Shown: positions 45,100 to 57,543, numbered from the stretch's first letter. The stretch is 64,000 nt of DNA from Vicia villosa (GCF_029867415.1 NC_081186.1:102398753-102462752), one strand, 5' to 3'. Translations and numbers: made by a program. The notes: generated from the sequence alone by a model not told the origin.

Positions 45100-46470
45100 G
45101 GAAAGTTCGAGAAAGGGTACCAAATGAATTTTGAAGATGCAAATCCCAAAAAACAGGCCAGGACCCCCAAACATTCCAAGGCTACTGTTTAAAACCTTTG
45201 CTTTGGCCGAGAGATTTTGATTCACAAGCAAATGATTTTTTGGTTTCTTGTCAAACAGTTATAAACCTCAGCAAATTTTTTCACCCCTCATTTGACAACT
45301 CACTAGGTACTACAAAAAGTCTAGTCTTTTTTCACTGTCATTATTTATACACCTAACCTTGGTATTTGGTTTTTTTAGTAGCATGATGAGTCAGCCACAT
45401 TTGAACCGGTCCGACAAAACCGTCTTATGTGTTCAGAGACCCTGTGTAGGTTATTCATAGTTTAACTGTGTCAAAATAAATAGTACTCCAATTTTGCCAG
45501 GGTTTAACCGTGACATTAATTTATAAGGCTACAATTTGATTATATCAAATTTTAGACTCTGTATTGTAGTTCGTCTTGCACGTTTTCAAAGACGACTCTG
45601 TCGTTTGATTAAGATTCAACGGTTCAGATGTGGTTATCTGCGTACAATTCGAATCGTTACGGTGGTTAAGTTACCTTTCTATACAAGCCAAAATTAGCTT
45701 TCTTTTTCAAATCAATTTAAAGTGGAAGTACTATATATGGTGGTCCATAAAATCAGAATAACAGCACCTTTTTTGAGTCTGATATGTCAGAAAAACCTGC
45801 AACACCTCTATAATTATATCTGATATTTCAGATTTCTTTTTCTTTTTATCAAAAGATAAAATATTTGATACATGATGTATACAATAGTGTATACACTTAT
45901 ACTACCTTTTCTTTTCTCTGATGCTTCATTACCATATAAGGAAGAAAGAACTTCAAGGACATAGAAAAAAGCATCAGTTCTGAAGGAAAAAATATATATA
46001 TTTATTGAGTTTGTTAATGAAATAAATAAGGTACTATTGTTAACTTTCTTAAGGTTGGTTGTTGAAGAATAGTATGCAAATTTCATCACTAACTTCCAAT
46101 ATGGACTATTCCTTTACTAGTTGGTATTAAATTTGGGTGTGTGTTCTCTTTTGTTGGATAGTTTACCACATTTATTGAGAGGACCATGTTGTGGTTGCAT
46201 CATTTATTATGGTTCTTATGGCACAAATGATGAAAGTGGAACTAACAGGCATGCGCAATTTGAGGTTGTTATGCTTAAGGGATTGAGTTTGACTATAGAG
46301 TTAATAGGAGAAATTGTAATAAAAAGAGTAATGGAAAAAGAGATCATATTTATTTTTCAAAAAATATTATGAAGAGTTTGCGCATTTAGATATAATCAAG
46401 TAGTTAATGGACTTCACTTAAAGATCAATTGTTCAAAAGATTCTGAGTTTAAATTCTGATTGAAGTTGTT
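45100..46470. other. Intergenic DNA upstream of the EPF-like gene
   Basis: No gene or terminal repeat found. A phrase CGTCTTGCACGTTTTCAAAGAC at about 45570 recurs in slightly changed form at about 50037, suggesting a shared dispersed repeat. Confidence 0.35.
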
Positions 46471-46477
46471 CCGCTAA

Positions 46478-46860
46478 GGAACTAGAAATGCTTGATAAAA
46501 TGAAGTAGTGTTTTGATGCAGCGGAACAGATCTTCGATGCGATGGTGCGGGGGAGGACCTGCAAATGCCCAAGTCAGTAAGAGAATGAGAAGTAATGTAA
46601 GTTATTGTTAAGAGAATATCTCGAGTTTCACATGTGATGCTTATATATGAAGGGCGGTTATAGATGTCCCAGGCGTGGAATGTGGGAGGCCGCCTATGAA
46701 ATCTAAGAGTAGTCAGCAATCCATAGCGTAGATCTAGTGTGGTGTGTGGGGCTCCAAAGTAGGGTTATACTACACCTTAAATGCCTCGATGGAGTGACTT
46801 TGGACTGATGATTGAGCCTCCCTTTTTGGGTCTGTGGTCGGCCCAGAACAAAAACAATCA
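46478..46860 (-). repeat. LTR-like fragment
   Basis: The block is GC-richer than its flanks and contains GGAGGACCTGCAAATGCCCA and AGTCAGTAAGAGAATGAGAAG, wording typical of legume Ty3/gypsy LTRs. Neither LTR end nor partner was found. Confidence 0.3.
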
Positions 46861-47920
46861 TTGATTTAGTTTTACTTACAACAATTCGAACTTTAAATTA
46901 TCATAGTCTCTCTTAGAATCCGGGGTTAAGGCCAAACAATAATGCTTTAAACATATCTTCATTTCTACAAAAATACCAAAGAAATCAATTAACGCAACCG
47001 AACCAAGAGGAACTTAGTAATCAACATCATGATGGAAAGTCGAGAGTACCTACTGTACATCAATAACCGATTTATAAATAAAGAGATACCAATATTTATT
47101 CCGACTATATTTTTAATCTACCTAAAATTTGAGATTTTTTCACTACATCATACAATCGACTATATAGAAGATCCAATTTGGTGTATCTTCCAGCAATATA
47201 TTTTTGGTTGTGTATTAAAAGCTGCTAAATTTCATTCTCTCATTGTATAAGTTAATTAGGCATTAGTATAAAGCAAGAAACTGTCCACTGCAATAGACTG
47301 CAGCCAGGTCATTTTTATGTGATAACAAACATTTCACAAAGATAGACAATAGATAAACTTGGCCATATTGTATAAAGGTTAGTCAAAATGACACAAAACA
47401 AGTCATCAATCAGTCATTTTATAAAGGCAAACCAGGGGGAAAAAAGGTACAAGTAAAACAAAATATCACCCTATAAATACACTCTTTCTTAACGTGGGGG
47501 CACACCATTGTCTCAGAACTATTTACTTATAGTGCAGCTTTATGATTTGAGTAAAATGATCTTTCATTCTTATTGATTTGTTGTTGATGTGCTATGTAGT
47601 CAAGGAAGAAGCTGCTGATGTTACCTACCTACTAACCTATGATGAGTTTTTTTTTGCTATAAAGGTGATTCAAAAAGTTGCCTAGTGATGGTTTAGAGTT
47701 TAGGGCTGCTGAAAAGAAGTCATGATAAGAAAGACATTGAGGGAGGAAATTGGTATGTGTTATAGGTTGGATTTTGTGCATGAATGTTTGGTCTTTGTGG
47801 TGACGTTAACTTGGAAATAAAATTACAAATGATGGATTTCAAATACTTAGGTGCAGTTTTTCTAGTTTCTTGGTGTTTGCTTCTAAGTTATCTAAAAAGG
47901 TTCCCTTGTTTTTGTGCTAT
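46861..47920. other. No supported gene
   Basis: A short frame at 47029-47250 has no recognised domain. Otherwise AT-rich and featureless. Confidence 0.35.
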
Positions 47921-47921
47921 A

Positions 47922-48070
47922 TATATTTAAAAGAGAAAAAATTGATCAGAAGAAGTTAACACTTTGTGTTTATTAACCATATTAGAGTATGATCAGTATA
48001 TATTTAAAAGAGAAAAAATTGATCAGAAGTTAACACTTTGTGTTTATTAACCATATTAGAGTATGATCAG
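47922..48070. repeat. Tandem duplication of a 74-77-bp unit
   Basis: TATATATTTAAAAGAGAAAA through GTATGATCAG occurs twice back to back. The copies are nearly identical; one has an extra AAG. The low divergence indicates a recent event. Confidence 0.92.
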
Positions 48071-48235
48071 GACCGCAAATTGTAATGGCCGAAGTTGAAG
48101 CCGACTGTTGTAACGTTCTTCAACAAAGCGACCACGTTATCTGTACGCACTCAAACACTTAAGTCAGCAAAAATTTATAAATACTTTTTCAGCGAAAGTA
48201 ATCGTGCTTGAGTAGTTATTGAACATTATGTGGTT

Positions 48236-48478
48236 ACTTTTTTCTATCGTAGTTTCTAAAAAAAGTGGTTGCCGCATTGTAGGACATTTTTCTATCGTAG
48301 TTTCTAACAGTGCTTTGCCGCATTGTGAGATCTTTTTCTATCGTAGTTTTTTAACCGTGGCTTGCCACATTGTAGGACCTTTTTCTATTGTAGTTTCTAA
48401 TTTTGGTTTTCCACATTGTAGGACTTTTACTATCGTACTAGTAGTTTCTAACTGTGGTTTACCGCATTGTAGGAGACT
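48236..48478 (+). repeat. Five-copy minisatellite, about 47-bp unit
   Basis: TTTCTATCGTAGTTTCTAAC followed by GTGGTTTGCCGCATTGTAGG recurs with starts near 48244, 48292, 48338, 48385 and 48430. The open frame over it (48219-48524, with repeated FSIVVSN and LPHC) is a by-product of the repeat, not a convincing gene. Confidence 0.9.
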
Positions 48479-48479
48479 A

Positions 48480-48886
48480 GTTTCTTCTATTGTATATTTA
48501 AGTATTAGAGTTCAATGTACTTAAACATCCATATTAGTAACATATAACTGAATACCAAATTTTATTTCAAGCCATGTGGAGATAACTATGTTCTTACAAA
48601 CTAACCACCAACTAAGCTGAGGAAACATGCTTGGAAAATCTCAAATCTTGTTGAAGAAACAGATCAGACTCTACTCAGAACTTTAACATTGATAATGAAA
48701 CAGTTAAAAATCCATGGAAAAGAAGAATACTTTACTTTTCATATCTAAAGGAAACATTGACAACAACAAAAAATAGACAGAGCAAACATAGTAGTTTTGA
48801 TGGTTAACATCATTGAGAGTACAAGGTTGATACATACTCTTTGTTACAAAATTTAAAGGTACATCCTTTCTAGCTAATAGCTATGA
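48480..48886. other. Flank and probable 3' UTR of the 96-aa protein gene
   Basis: No other feature is visible. Confidence 0.35.
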
Positions 48887-50459
48887 TCACTTTGATGGAG
48901 AGTCTTTAGTGTCAGATTCTTTCTTGGGATGAATGGCTTCAACTACAGCTTCAATCTCCTCTTTCATCCTTCCAAAAACACTCGGAGCTTTCACTTCTTC
49001 GACAGAAGTTCGCTCATCAATGTCATCGTTTCTCCCATGGGTTTCTTTGTGGTGGCGAGGCGATTTGTCATCTTTGAACACCGCTTTAATTTCCTCCTTA
49101 GCTCGCTCAAGAATGTTTGGAGATTTCACATCATTTTCTTTCAAATGAAACAGAGAATACACAATAATCAGTTCCCATATATACCTAAAACCATTAATTA
49201 CTTATCATGTTTTCTATAATGAAATATCAACATGTTCTTCTTTGGAGATAGTATTGTGGGGTGTTTGCCCTTGATTCATATGTTTTTCACAGGATTACTA
49301 TAGCGCACATTTGAATCAAATACTCTCAATTCAAAGTATATATCCTTATAAACATTCACCTACGCGCATATTGGTACTAAGTGTGTGTTTGGATCGTGAA
49401 TTTAACAAAAAATACACTTTTGAGCTCCAACAAAATTAAAGTGTGCCACCTGTAAGGTCTAACTGAACTGACAATGTCGAAATTGTTAGGCTGAAAGTTT
49501 TCTTTAATTACTCGGGTTCAAAACTTGGGATCTCCCCTTTGTATCAGAGTTTTTGTCACTCTGTCTACGAACCACCATAGTTTTGTTGTCTAACTCACCA
49601 TCAATCCAAACAAACATGCACGGTATTAGACAAGATACATAAGAAATCAAATAACTTCCACACCGTGTTATCAAATAGCAGCGCTATATCGTAACATAAT
49701 TTAAACTGATTGTTATTGTTTTACAATACATTATTATACTATTTAATACAAAATACTGTCAATTTGGCATTGCTATGTCACTATTATTGTGTTTGACAAC
49801 GCTACTTCCATATAAGTTGTTAGGATTGGCTTAGTGGTGAGGGGTTTGGGTAGTATGCATAAGGCCATAGCTTCAAACCTTATTGTATGTTCTGAGACGT
49901 TCGAAGTTTTTGAAGGCACCGTCTAAATCACAATTTTTCTATGACAAAACAAATAAAGACCCTATTTAATCACTATTTAACTAAACAAGTATTTTATGAG
50001 CCCTATTTAGCAACAAATTTGGGGTCTACGCAGTAGTCTGCCTTGCACGTTCTCAAAGACATCCCGACCATATCCCTATCTCTATCTCTATCTCTATCTC
50101 TATCTCTATTATACTCAAAATAAAACAAACTAAAAACACTCCCTTTGACAAAAAAGAAAAGAACTTTTAGCAATGGAAAAGCAGAAAAACTCTTAAAATC
50201 CAAAAACAAAGCCATAAATGGATTATTATATGGGTGATTAACATACAAATATCTGAAATTACCCTCTTCTCTCAAGATTTTCTCTATCAAATATTATCAC
50301 TTTTAAATTTCAACAATAGCATTAAATTAATGAATTGAAACCAAGGCAACAAAATCAGAATCAAGAGTAATATAGGAAAAACTATCTGAAAATACGAAGA
50401 GAAGAGAAGAGGATGATACCTGAAAGCGAACCTTTTGGTTTGGGTTCCGTTTCTGCCAT
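48887..50459 (-). CDS. Small hydrophilic protein with a duplicated motif, 96 aa, function unknown
   Basis: Two exons: 50459-50420 (MAETEPKPKGSLS) and 49137-48887, joined across a 1282-bp GT-AG intron with matching phase (291 nt). The protein contains the same unit twice: VKSPNILERAKEEIKAVFKD, then VKAPSVFGRMKEEIEAVVEA, each an amphipathic helix candidate, followed by Lys/Glu/Asp/His-rich sequence (HHKETHGRNDDIDE; HPKKESDTKD). No signal peptide or membrane segment. I recall similar short uncharacterised plant proteins but no function. It is soluble and charged, perhaps intrinsically disordered. The intron contains a SINE-like repeat and a hexamer run. The first exon is short, so the model depends on the splice reading. 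Confidence 0.75.
49829..49935 (+). mobile_element. Possible tRNA-derived SINE in the intron of the 96-aa gene
   Basis: GGATTGGCTTAGTGGTGAGG resembles an A-box region and AGCTTCAAACC (about 49870) a B-box, with tRNA-like spacing. Target duplications were not found. Confidence 0.4.
50075..50110. repeat. Hexanucleotide run (CTATCT)n
   Basis: About six units of TCTATC in tandem within the intron of the 96-aa protein gene. Confidence 0.9.
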
Positions 50460-50774
50460 TGAATTGATGGAAACAATGCGTGAGTTTGAGATTACAAAAA
50501 AAGCTTGTATTTTTCTTACCATATAACCCATTGGTTGCTATTTTCTTCACTTGTTTTATTTTTCTTTTCATAGCTTTTTTCTTTTTTAAAATCAAAATTG
50601 AAGGTGATATAGATTGTAATTTATTGATGTGAATATGTGATATCCCAATCTCCAAAAGTGTTATTTAATAAATTAATTAATAATGGTAATTAGGCAAACT
50701 TAAATTATCTTTTAAAAAGGATTTTTCTAGAATAAGTAGGCTAGTGGTCTATCAAAGTAATTTTTGTTAATTTA

Positions 50775-51002
50775 TTATTTCATCCATTGTCGTTTTTAAA
50801 AATAAATGTTATTTTTATTTTTTAATGTATAAATGATTGTTATTTTTTAATTGTGACATTTAACTATATTACTATGTACACTTCTCCTAATATATTTATA
50901 ATATAAATTTAATAAAAGTGTTATATCTTATGACAATATTATTACATTCTTTAATTTGTGTGCAAAAAGATTAAACGACATTCATTTTGAAAGAGGAGGA
51001 AT
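50775..51002. mobile_element. Degenerate Stowaway-like MITE
   Basis: The right end ACATTCATTTTGAAAGAGGA is a worn version of the Stowaway end GACATTCATTTTGAAACGGAGGGAG. The left end CATCCATTGTCGTTTTTAAA is its inverted counterpart. Confidence 0.5.
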
Positions 51003-51500
51003 ATTACATAAATTTGACAAGGTTGAAAAGTCTTAGCCAACAAGGTCAGAAGATGGTTTTAGTTTGGTATCATACCTTCATCTTTAGTTGATGAAATTTT
51101 TATGTGAAAAGACCTTAATTAATCATCATGGGGTTCTTTTGTCTCAAGATATTGGATGATTGATTTGGTATCTTTCATTGGGACTACCATAAACTAAGTA
51201 TGTTGCGTTAGAGATTTGTCATATGATAGAGTTGACATGTGGACAAATTATTTTTGACTTTAATGCAGTTTTATACTCATGCTAGTATTTTGGAGGATGT
51301 GTAACTTTTGAAGGTTCAATTTTGATCTTTATTTTTCATATTTGATATTGTTGACATCCCGACTTTTCTAATAATAACTCACTGACCAAAATGTAAATAT
51401 TCTCGTATTTTACCCCTTAGGAGGAATCCTTAAATTAAGGTCGAGGTGGTGTCATTACCCTTAGCGACTTGGTGGTTAGATAAGAAGGGGTTGAACCAAA
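51003..51500. other. No supported gene
   Basis: AT-rich DNA without recognisable coding potential. Confidence 0.3.
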
Positions 51501-51760
51501 GAAGTTGAGGGTCAGAGTTGTCACTCAACCAAGCGTGAGAACTTGAAGGAGAAGTCTGACTTGTTGAAGATAAGGTCTCAAATTCTCACTTAACTAAGTG
51601 TAAGAGCTTGGAGGGGAAATTCAACTTGATGAAGTTGAGGGCCAAAATTCTCACTCACCCAAGCATAAAAGCTTGAAGAGGGAATTTGACTTGTTGATAA
51701 GAGGACGAAATTATCTTTTAGCCAAGCGTAAGAGTTTGGAAGGGAAAATCTGACTTATAG
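51501..51760. repeat. Four-copy tandem repeat, about 68-70-bp unit
   Basis: Copies begin near 51501, 51568, 51635 and 51703. Each contains a TCTCACTCAACCAAGCGTGA-like phrase, then AGCTTGAAGGGG and TCTGACTTGTTGA. They have diverged from one another, so the array is old. Confidence 0.8.
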
Positions 51761-51949
51761 TCTAGCATAAAAGAATCATGTATCACTTTTGGATGAAAAC
51801 TCATTATCAAGTGTGTTTAAAAATTTACTATCTGTTAGAAAATTATTTTTTCCAAATTATTTCAATTTGCTAACTTGGTCGAATTAAAATCATCTCAGTG
51901 TGCATATGGTATAGAACTATGCGGTTATAGGTATAATAAGAAATGATCA

Positions 51950-53285
51950 AAGCTCGCAGATAAGTAAGATATGCTTGGCCCTAATAACATCATGGTTTTC
52001 ATGATGATAACGGCTAGTGATAACAAGCCTGAAGAGATCCAAGGACAGAAGTTAAATCAAGGGTCAAAGATGCACAAGATTGTTGATCAAGCTATTCCTT
52101 CAAATCAAGTCAAATAATTAGGATTTATGATCACTAGTGATATTCTCTGATTATGGCTTCTAACTTGAAGATATATCAAGCCTCTTCCATAATAAGATTA
52201 AGTGAAGTGCTTATGTGATTGACATATCAGACAAAAAGACTTGAAGCTTTCAGAGTGTGAAAGAGAGAAAGTGTGAAAGTTCACCAGATCGTGTCTATTT
52301 TAGTGATCGATATTTTGTAAAAACACATGGGCATTTTAGAAGTAATATGGATAAATCACACAAGCACACCAAAACTAATTTTAAAGCCTTTTTTTTAAAA
52401 AAAAAATCGCCTAAAATGTATTTGGAGTCTGGCTAGATGAATTAGGAACTGTCAGATGGATTAAGGCTAGTTGTTGAACTGCCTAATCGATCAGACCAAA
52501 TGCCTAATTGATTAGACAAGGAAGAAATAAGTCTATAATAGATTATGTTTGTGTCATAATGAATGGTAATGACTCTCTATCAAAACCATCTATTTTTGAA
52601 AATAATAATTAATTATTGCATGTTTCTAATCGATTAGAACATTAATTTTGCCCAGTTTCATCTTTGAACTATCCTTTAGCCTATAAATAAAGCTCTTCCC
52701 CTTCATTTCATTTTATCCAGAAAACGTGAGATATCTCACTTTCCTCTCTAAAACTCTCAATACATTATTTTCCTTTCTCTTACATACTTTTAGAAATAGC
52801 ACTTTGAGAAACGTTCTTTAGTTTAATGAAGTTGTTCTAGAAGGAGCATTATTCTAAATTTACCAAGAGTTCATTTTTCTCTTAAGTTAATTATTATTCC
52901 TTAGTAAGTAATTGTTTAAGTTTGAGCTAAACTTGTTAAAAGATTTTTTGGGGGGATTAGTATATATCTCTAATTGGTTTGTGAGCTCTGCTACTTGAAG
53001 AAAAGTTTTTGTTCAAGGTTCGTGAAGAATAACCAGTAAAAAATCTTCACATCAGTTCTTGAACTCAACCTTGTATTAAAAATTAGTCAGTTTGAGATCA
53101 TCCCGATATAAAATATCACTTCAATTTGTGGTCAGCCCAATATAAACCTTGTTTCGGATCAAAGGATAAACAATTCAAACTCCAACTTGGTTCAAGATAA
53201 TTTCATATAAAGTCTCAGATTGGCTTAGAGATTAACCACTTGAAGCATTGTTCACTGTTTGGCGTGAAGACTAACTGCTTTATTC
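51950..53285 (+). repeat. LTR-like DNA with TAATCGATTA motifs and a promoter-like TATA
   Basis: Variants of TAATCGATTA cluster at 52480-52640. They are followed by CTATAAATAAAGCTCTTCCC (about 52682), then CT-rich transcribed-leader-like DNA, as in the U3-R part of a legume copia LTR. No partner LTR was found. Confidence 0.4.
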
Positions 53286-53290
53286 CCTCG

Positions 53291-54205
53291 TGTTAGGTTT
53301 TGTTTTTTGGCTACATTTTGTTAAAACAAGTATTCTAGCAAGATGTTGGATAAAATGTCGTGACAAGTTGGTACGACATCACAATCTGTATTGTTTCTAT
53401 TTTTAGAATATTTGTATCTTACAATTTAGAAGATTTGATTTATGTTTCATGTGGACTGAGTTGTGCTTATAAAGATTGAATTCTCTGAAGATTTATTTCA
53501 AGCAAGAAACATATGATGATTTGGTTCTCAAGATTGTATGTCAAAACATTAATATTTTCCACTAGAAGATTTGATTTGTAAATTATTTTGGCCAGATTTA
53601 TTATCCAAGCCCAAAACGGTTCCGTGGCTATAAAAAGGAAGTCTCTAAACCTAAGATAGGTACGAACCGCATATGTAAAACTGTCAATTATTAGGGTTTC
53701 GTATGTTCATTGTTTATTATGAGCCACTCTTGTATCATTTGATGCTAGGGTTGGATTGTTAGTTGAGTTGTAATTGTGAACTACTCATAAGATTTTAAAT
53801 AGTAGTTGATTATGTTTCATTGGAAGTGTGCCTTCTATTTGTTTATTATCATTGTCATCACTGTTGTGTGATTGAAGGGAAGTGAGAGAGATCTCATATC
53901 TAGGAGAGTCTTGGATAGAAACTACATAGAGTGATTAGGTGCAAAGTTTTTACAACCAGGGGTTGTTTAGAACTTCAAACTAATATTATTATAGTTGATT
54001 TCCTTCCTGACTTGGATGCCCCTAGATGTAGGTGACGTTGCACCGAACTGGGCTAACAATTTACATGTATTATTTATTTCCTATAGATTATTATAACTTG
54101 TTAATTGTTCTGTCTGTTGTTACGATGTCTTAACATTGCGTTTGACATCATGGTATCCAAACTTCGTATACAACATATTTTCTTTCATGTTGTGCCAAAA
54201 TATCA
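53291..54205 (+). repeat. 5' LTR of the non-autonomous element
   Basis: 915 bp, starting TGTTAGG and ending ATATCA, with TATA-like CTATAAAAAGG near 53628. It has two segments that the 3' copy lacks. Confidence 0.82.
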
Positions 54206-54735
54206 ATTGGCATCAGAGCAGGCACCCTGTTCTATTTTAGGTGAGCTATAAGAAAGATATTTTTTGGTACTATGGAAGGAGGGGGTGTGTGTTTTGGTAT
54301 TTTTTTTATTCCATTGAGGGGGAGTACTACTTGATGGGGAGTAGTAGTTTTTGCTTCTGATTTAGTGTTTAGGGAGAACATGATATTTTGATGCTTACAT
54401 GACTGTGATATGTTTATGTGCTTAATATCATACCTGATGTCTTCACATCCTGACTGTGAGAATTTATTTTTCTCTGAAGAAATTTTTTTGTGAGAATTTA
54501 TTTCTCTCTGATGATGTGCTCTGTGAGGCTAGGTTTTATCCTTTATACTGCGTATGCCTCTGATGTGAGCTGGTGTAGTTCCAATTTCTTTTGTGCATTA
54601 TTTTTGAAGATGTTCTTTTGAGATAATGTTGAAGCTTTATCCCTCTTATTCTTAGATATTTGTGTTATTAGTTTGGTATTTGCAAGAAATTTTATGCAAA
54701 GGTTAATTTAGCCAAAATTTGCCAAAGGAGGAGAT

Positions 54736-55564
54736 TGCTAAGTTTTGTTGGTTGCATTTTGTTAAAACAAGTATTCTAGCAAGATGTTGGATAAAATTCC
54801 ATGACATGTTCGTACGACATCACAACCTCTATTGTTTCTATTTTTAGAAGATTTGTATCCTGTAATTTAGAAGATTTAATTTACGTCTTGCGTGGGCCAA
54901 GCTGCGCATATAAATATTTGATTCTCTGAAGATTTGTTTCAAGCAAGAAATATATAATGATTTGGTTTTCAAGATTGGATGTTAAAACATTAATATTTTA
55001 CACCAGAAGATTTGATTTGATTTGCAGATTATTTTGGCCAAATTTATTATCCAAGCCCAAATGCTTCCCTGGCTATAAAAAGGAAGTCTCTAAACCTAAG
55101 AAGGGTACGAGCCGCATATGTAAAAGTGTCAAATATTAGGGTTAGTTTAGTTGTAATTGTGAATCACTCATAAGCTTTTAAGTAATTGTTGATTATGTTT
55201 CATTGAAAGTGTGTCTTTTTTTTGTTGATTATTGTTGTCATCATGTCTAGGAGAGTCTTAGATAGAAATTACACGGTAGTGGTTAGTTTTTCGAAGTTTG
55301 TAAAACAAGAGGTTGTTTTGAACTTCAAACTAATAATATTATAGTGGATTTCCTTCCTGGCTTGGATACCCCTAGATGTAGATGACGTTGCATCGATCTT
55401 GGTTAACAATTGACATGTGTTATTTATTTCCTGAAGACTACTGTAACTTGTTTATTGTTCTATCTGTTGTTATGATGTTATAAAGAGTTTGAAATTGTGT
55501 TTGATATCATGGTTTCCTAACATCGTATACGACATACGTTCTTTCATGTTGAGCCAAAATTTCT
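54736..55564 (+). repeat. 3' LTR of the non-autonomous element
   Basis: 829 bp, starting TGCTAAG. It is shorter than the 5' LTR through two internal deletions, and has many point differences, so the element is old. Confidence 0.82.
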
Positions 55565-55569
55565 CCTTG

Positions 55570-55979
55570 TTTGTTGTTTCGTTGGAAGTTGGCATGAAGC
55601 TTCATTTGCTCCGTGTAAGGGGGTTTCATTATTGGATACGTTGATTATAATTTCTTAGGGAGAGGAGTAGATAACTTCTTTAAGATAGAACCTCTATATA
55701 TCTCTAGTGTTGTCTCTTTTTCTCCTAACTTTTTGTAAGGGTGTATTCAACAAGGGTTGGGAATTAATGAACAAAATGATTGAAATGTAACTTAACGAGA
55801 TACATACATTATTTGGTAAAAGCTTCACAATATTAGAACATAAATTTAAGGACAAAAATATACTCACAGTTGACTGATAATATATCTTGACCAGAATTGA
55901 ACTTTATCTATCAAGAAATTGTGCAAGCGGAGAAAAAAGGTTCAAATAGCTCCTAGTTTGGTTTTTACTATTAGAAGAA
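55570..55979. other. Spacer between the LTR element and the Helitron
   Basis: No gene or repeat recognised. Confidence 0.35.
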
Positions 55980-55989
55980 CTAGCAAAGT

Positions 55990-56009
55990 ACCCGTGCGTT
56001 CGCACGGGT
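55990..56009 (-). terminator. Helitron 3' terminal hairpin
   Basis: A perfect 9-bp stem (ACCCGTGCG/CGCACGGGT) with a 2-base loop, six bases before the CTAG end. It is strikingly GC-rich in very AT-rich surroundings. In Helitrons this hairpin marks the end of rolling-circle transfer. Confidence 0.75.
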
Positions 56010-56067
56010 CACGTAAAGTCGATATAAATATTAAATAAATATTATATAGTTATGGTTAAAAAAATGT

Positions 56068-56963
56068 ATACTAATTTATACGAATTAACATAAAAAAATT
56101 TCAATGTTATTCTCATACAAAGATTAATTTATATACATATGTTTTGTAAATTGTAATTGTTATTAAACCAAATATATGGTGGAAAAACAGGACTGACTCG
56201 TCGGACATGCCTATAATTTTTATAATTGTTATAATTTTAATTTTATAATTTCTATTAAAAATTATTATAAAATAAACATATTATACACCAAAAAAATATA
56301 TTGGTTTAATAATTTGCTTGGATTTAATGATTTGAATAATATTATGTTTGTTAACTTTAAGTAGTAATTTATAAGTTATATGCTATAGTAATTCAGAAGT
56401 ACATATGATCTCTAATATCTGTTCAATTTAAGCAAATAATTTGTCGGCCCGTCAGAAAAATAGGTTTGGATCGTCGGGCATGCTTATAATTTTTAAATGG
56501 CTCGGATCGTTGGGCATGCCCGTCGGACATGCCTATAATTTTTAAATTCTTCTGTATTGTATTATCGACTCTGTTGTAAATTTGGGATTGGATTTATATA
56601 CTCATGACTTATAACTTTATATATGTCATTTTCTTCGAAGCCTTTGTAATGTCGAATCTTAGTATACATTATAATTATTTGATTTGATAAACAATTAAAT
56701 ACGTATATTAATTTATACGAATTAACAGGAAAAAAATTCAATGTCGATTGTCATACAAATACATAGATTTCATAATTGCTATTAAATCAAATATATGATG
56801 GAAAAATACGTTTGACCCGTCAGGCATGTCTATAATTTTGATAATTGTTTGTAATTTTAATTTTACAATTTCTATTAACAAATATTATAAAATAAAATAT
56901 ATTATATACCAAAAAAATATATATTGCTTTAATAATTTGATTAGATTTAATGAATTGAATAAT
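56068..56963. repeat. Long direct duplication inside the Helitron
   Basis: About 270-290 bp beginning TACTAATTTATACGAATTAAC occurs at 56068-56342 and again at 56697-56963, clearly related but diverged. Both include a CGTCRGGCATGYCTATAATTTT phrase, which is also present near 56460-56545. Confidence 0.8.
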
Positions 56964-57349
56964 ATGCTATAATATATGATCTTTAAGAAATGTGATAAGA
57001 AAATTGTAAAAAGTATCATATGAATATAAAATTCATATATTATGAATTTACATATGCAAAAATATAGTATGAATTTATCTTTCTTTTTTTATAAATATTA
57101 AATAATAATAATATAAATTAAATAAAAAAATGACAAATTTGAGTTTTTCATAAGAAAATTGTATTTTCCATACATCATAATTTTCCAACTAATGAAATTA
57201 TAATGCATGGAAAACACAGTTTTCTCGAGAATATTATGGATTTCTTAATTTAATAACCATTTTTTTAAACTATTGTATTTTCCATATATCATAATTTTCC
57301 AACTTATTTAAATGACAAAGATTAATATTAGTTATTTTCAAACATATAT

Positions 57350-57543
57350 TAGAATTCGTTTAAATTTATGTCAATAATATCAATATACTCATATAATTTA
57401 TATAATATAAAATTTTGTGAAATCTATTTTTATTTTTATAAGTTATTTTCAAATTAAAGGGTACAAAATAATACTAAAATCCTCTCATAAACAACAAATA
57501 TTAATAATTTTAATTAATAATTTTATACTAATAAATAAGTAAA

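Larger units (their letters stand above)
53291..55564 (+). mobile_element. Non-autonomous LTR element with deleted interior
   Basis: Direct repeats 53291-54205 and 54736-55564 share TTTTGTTAAAACAAGTATTC, GGCTATAAAAAGGAAGTCTC and GTACGACATCACAA. A PBS-like TTGGCATCAGAGCAGG follows the first (54207), and a purine tract CAAAGGAGGAGATTG precedes the second (54721). Flanks CCTCG (53286-53290) and CCTTG (55565-55569) are a 5-bp duplication with one mismatch. The 530-bp interior has no coding frame. The PPT wording and long LTRs suggest a SIRE-like copia derivative. Confidence 0.85.

Noticed and set aside
48219..48524. 101-aa open frame
   Set aside because: It is produced by the five-copy minisatellite; no domain, splice or promoter support.
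50041..50110. CRISPR-like short repeats
   Set aside because: A simple hexamer run with no spacers, in plant nuclear DNA.
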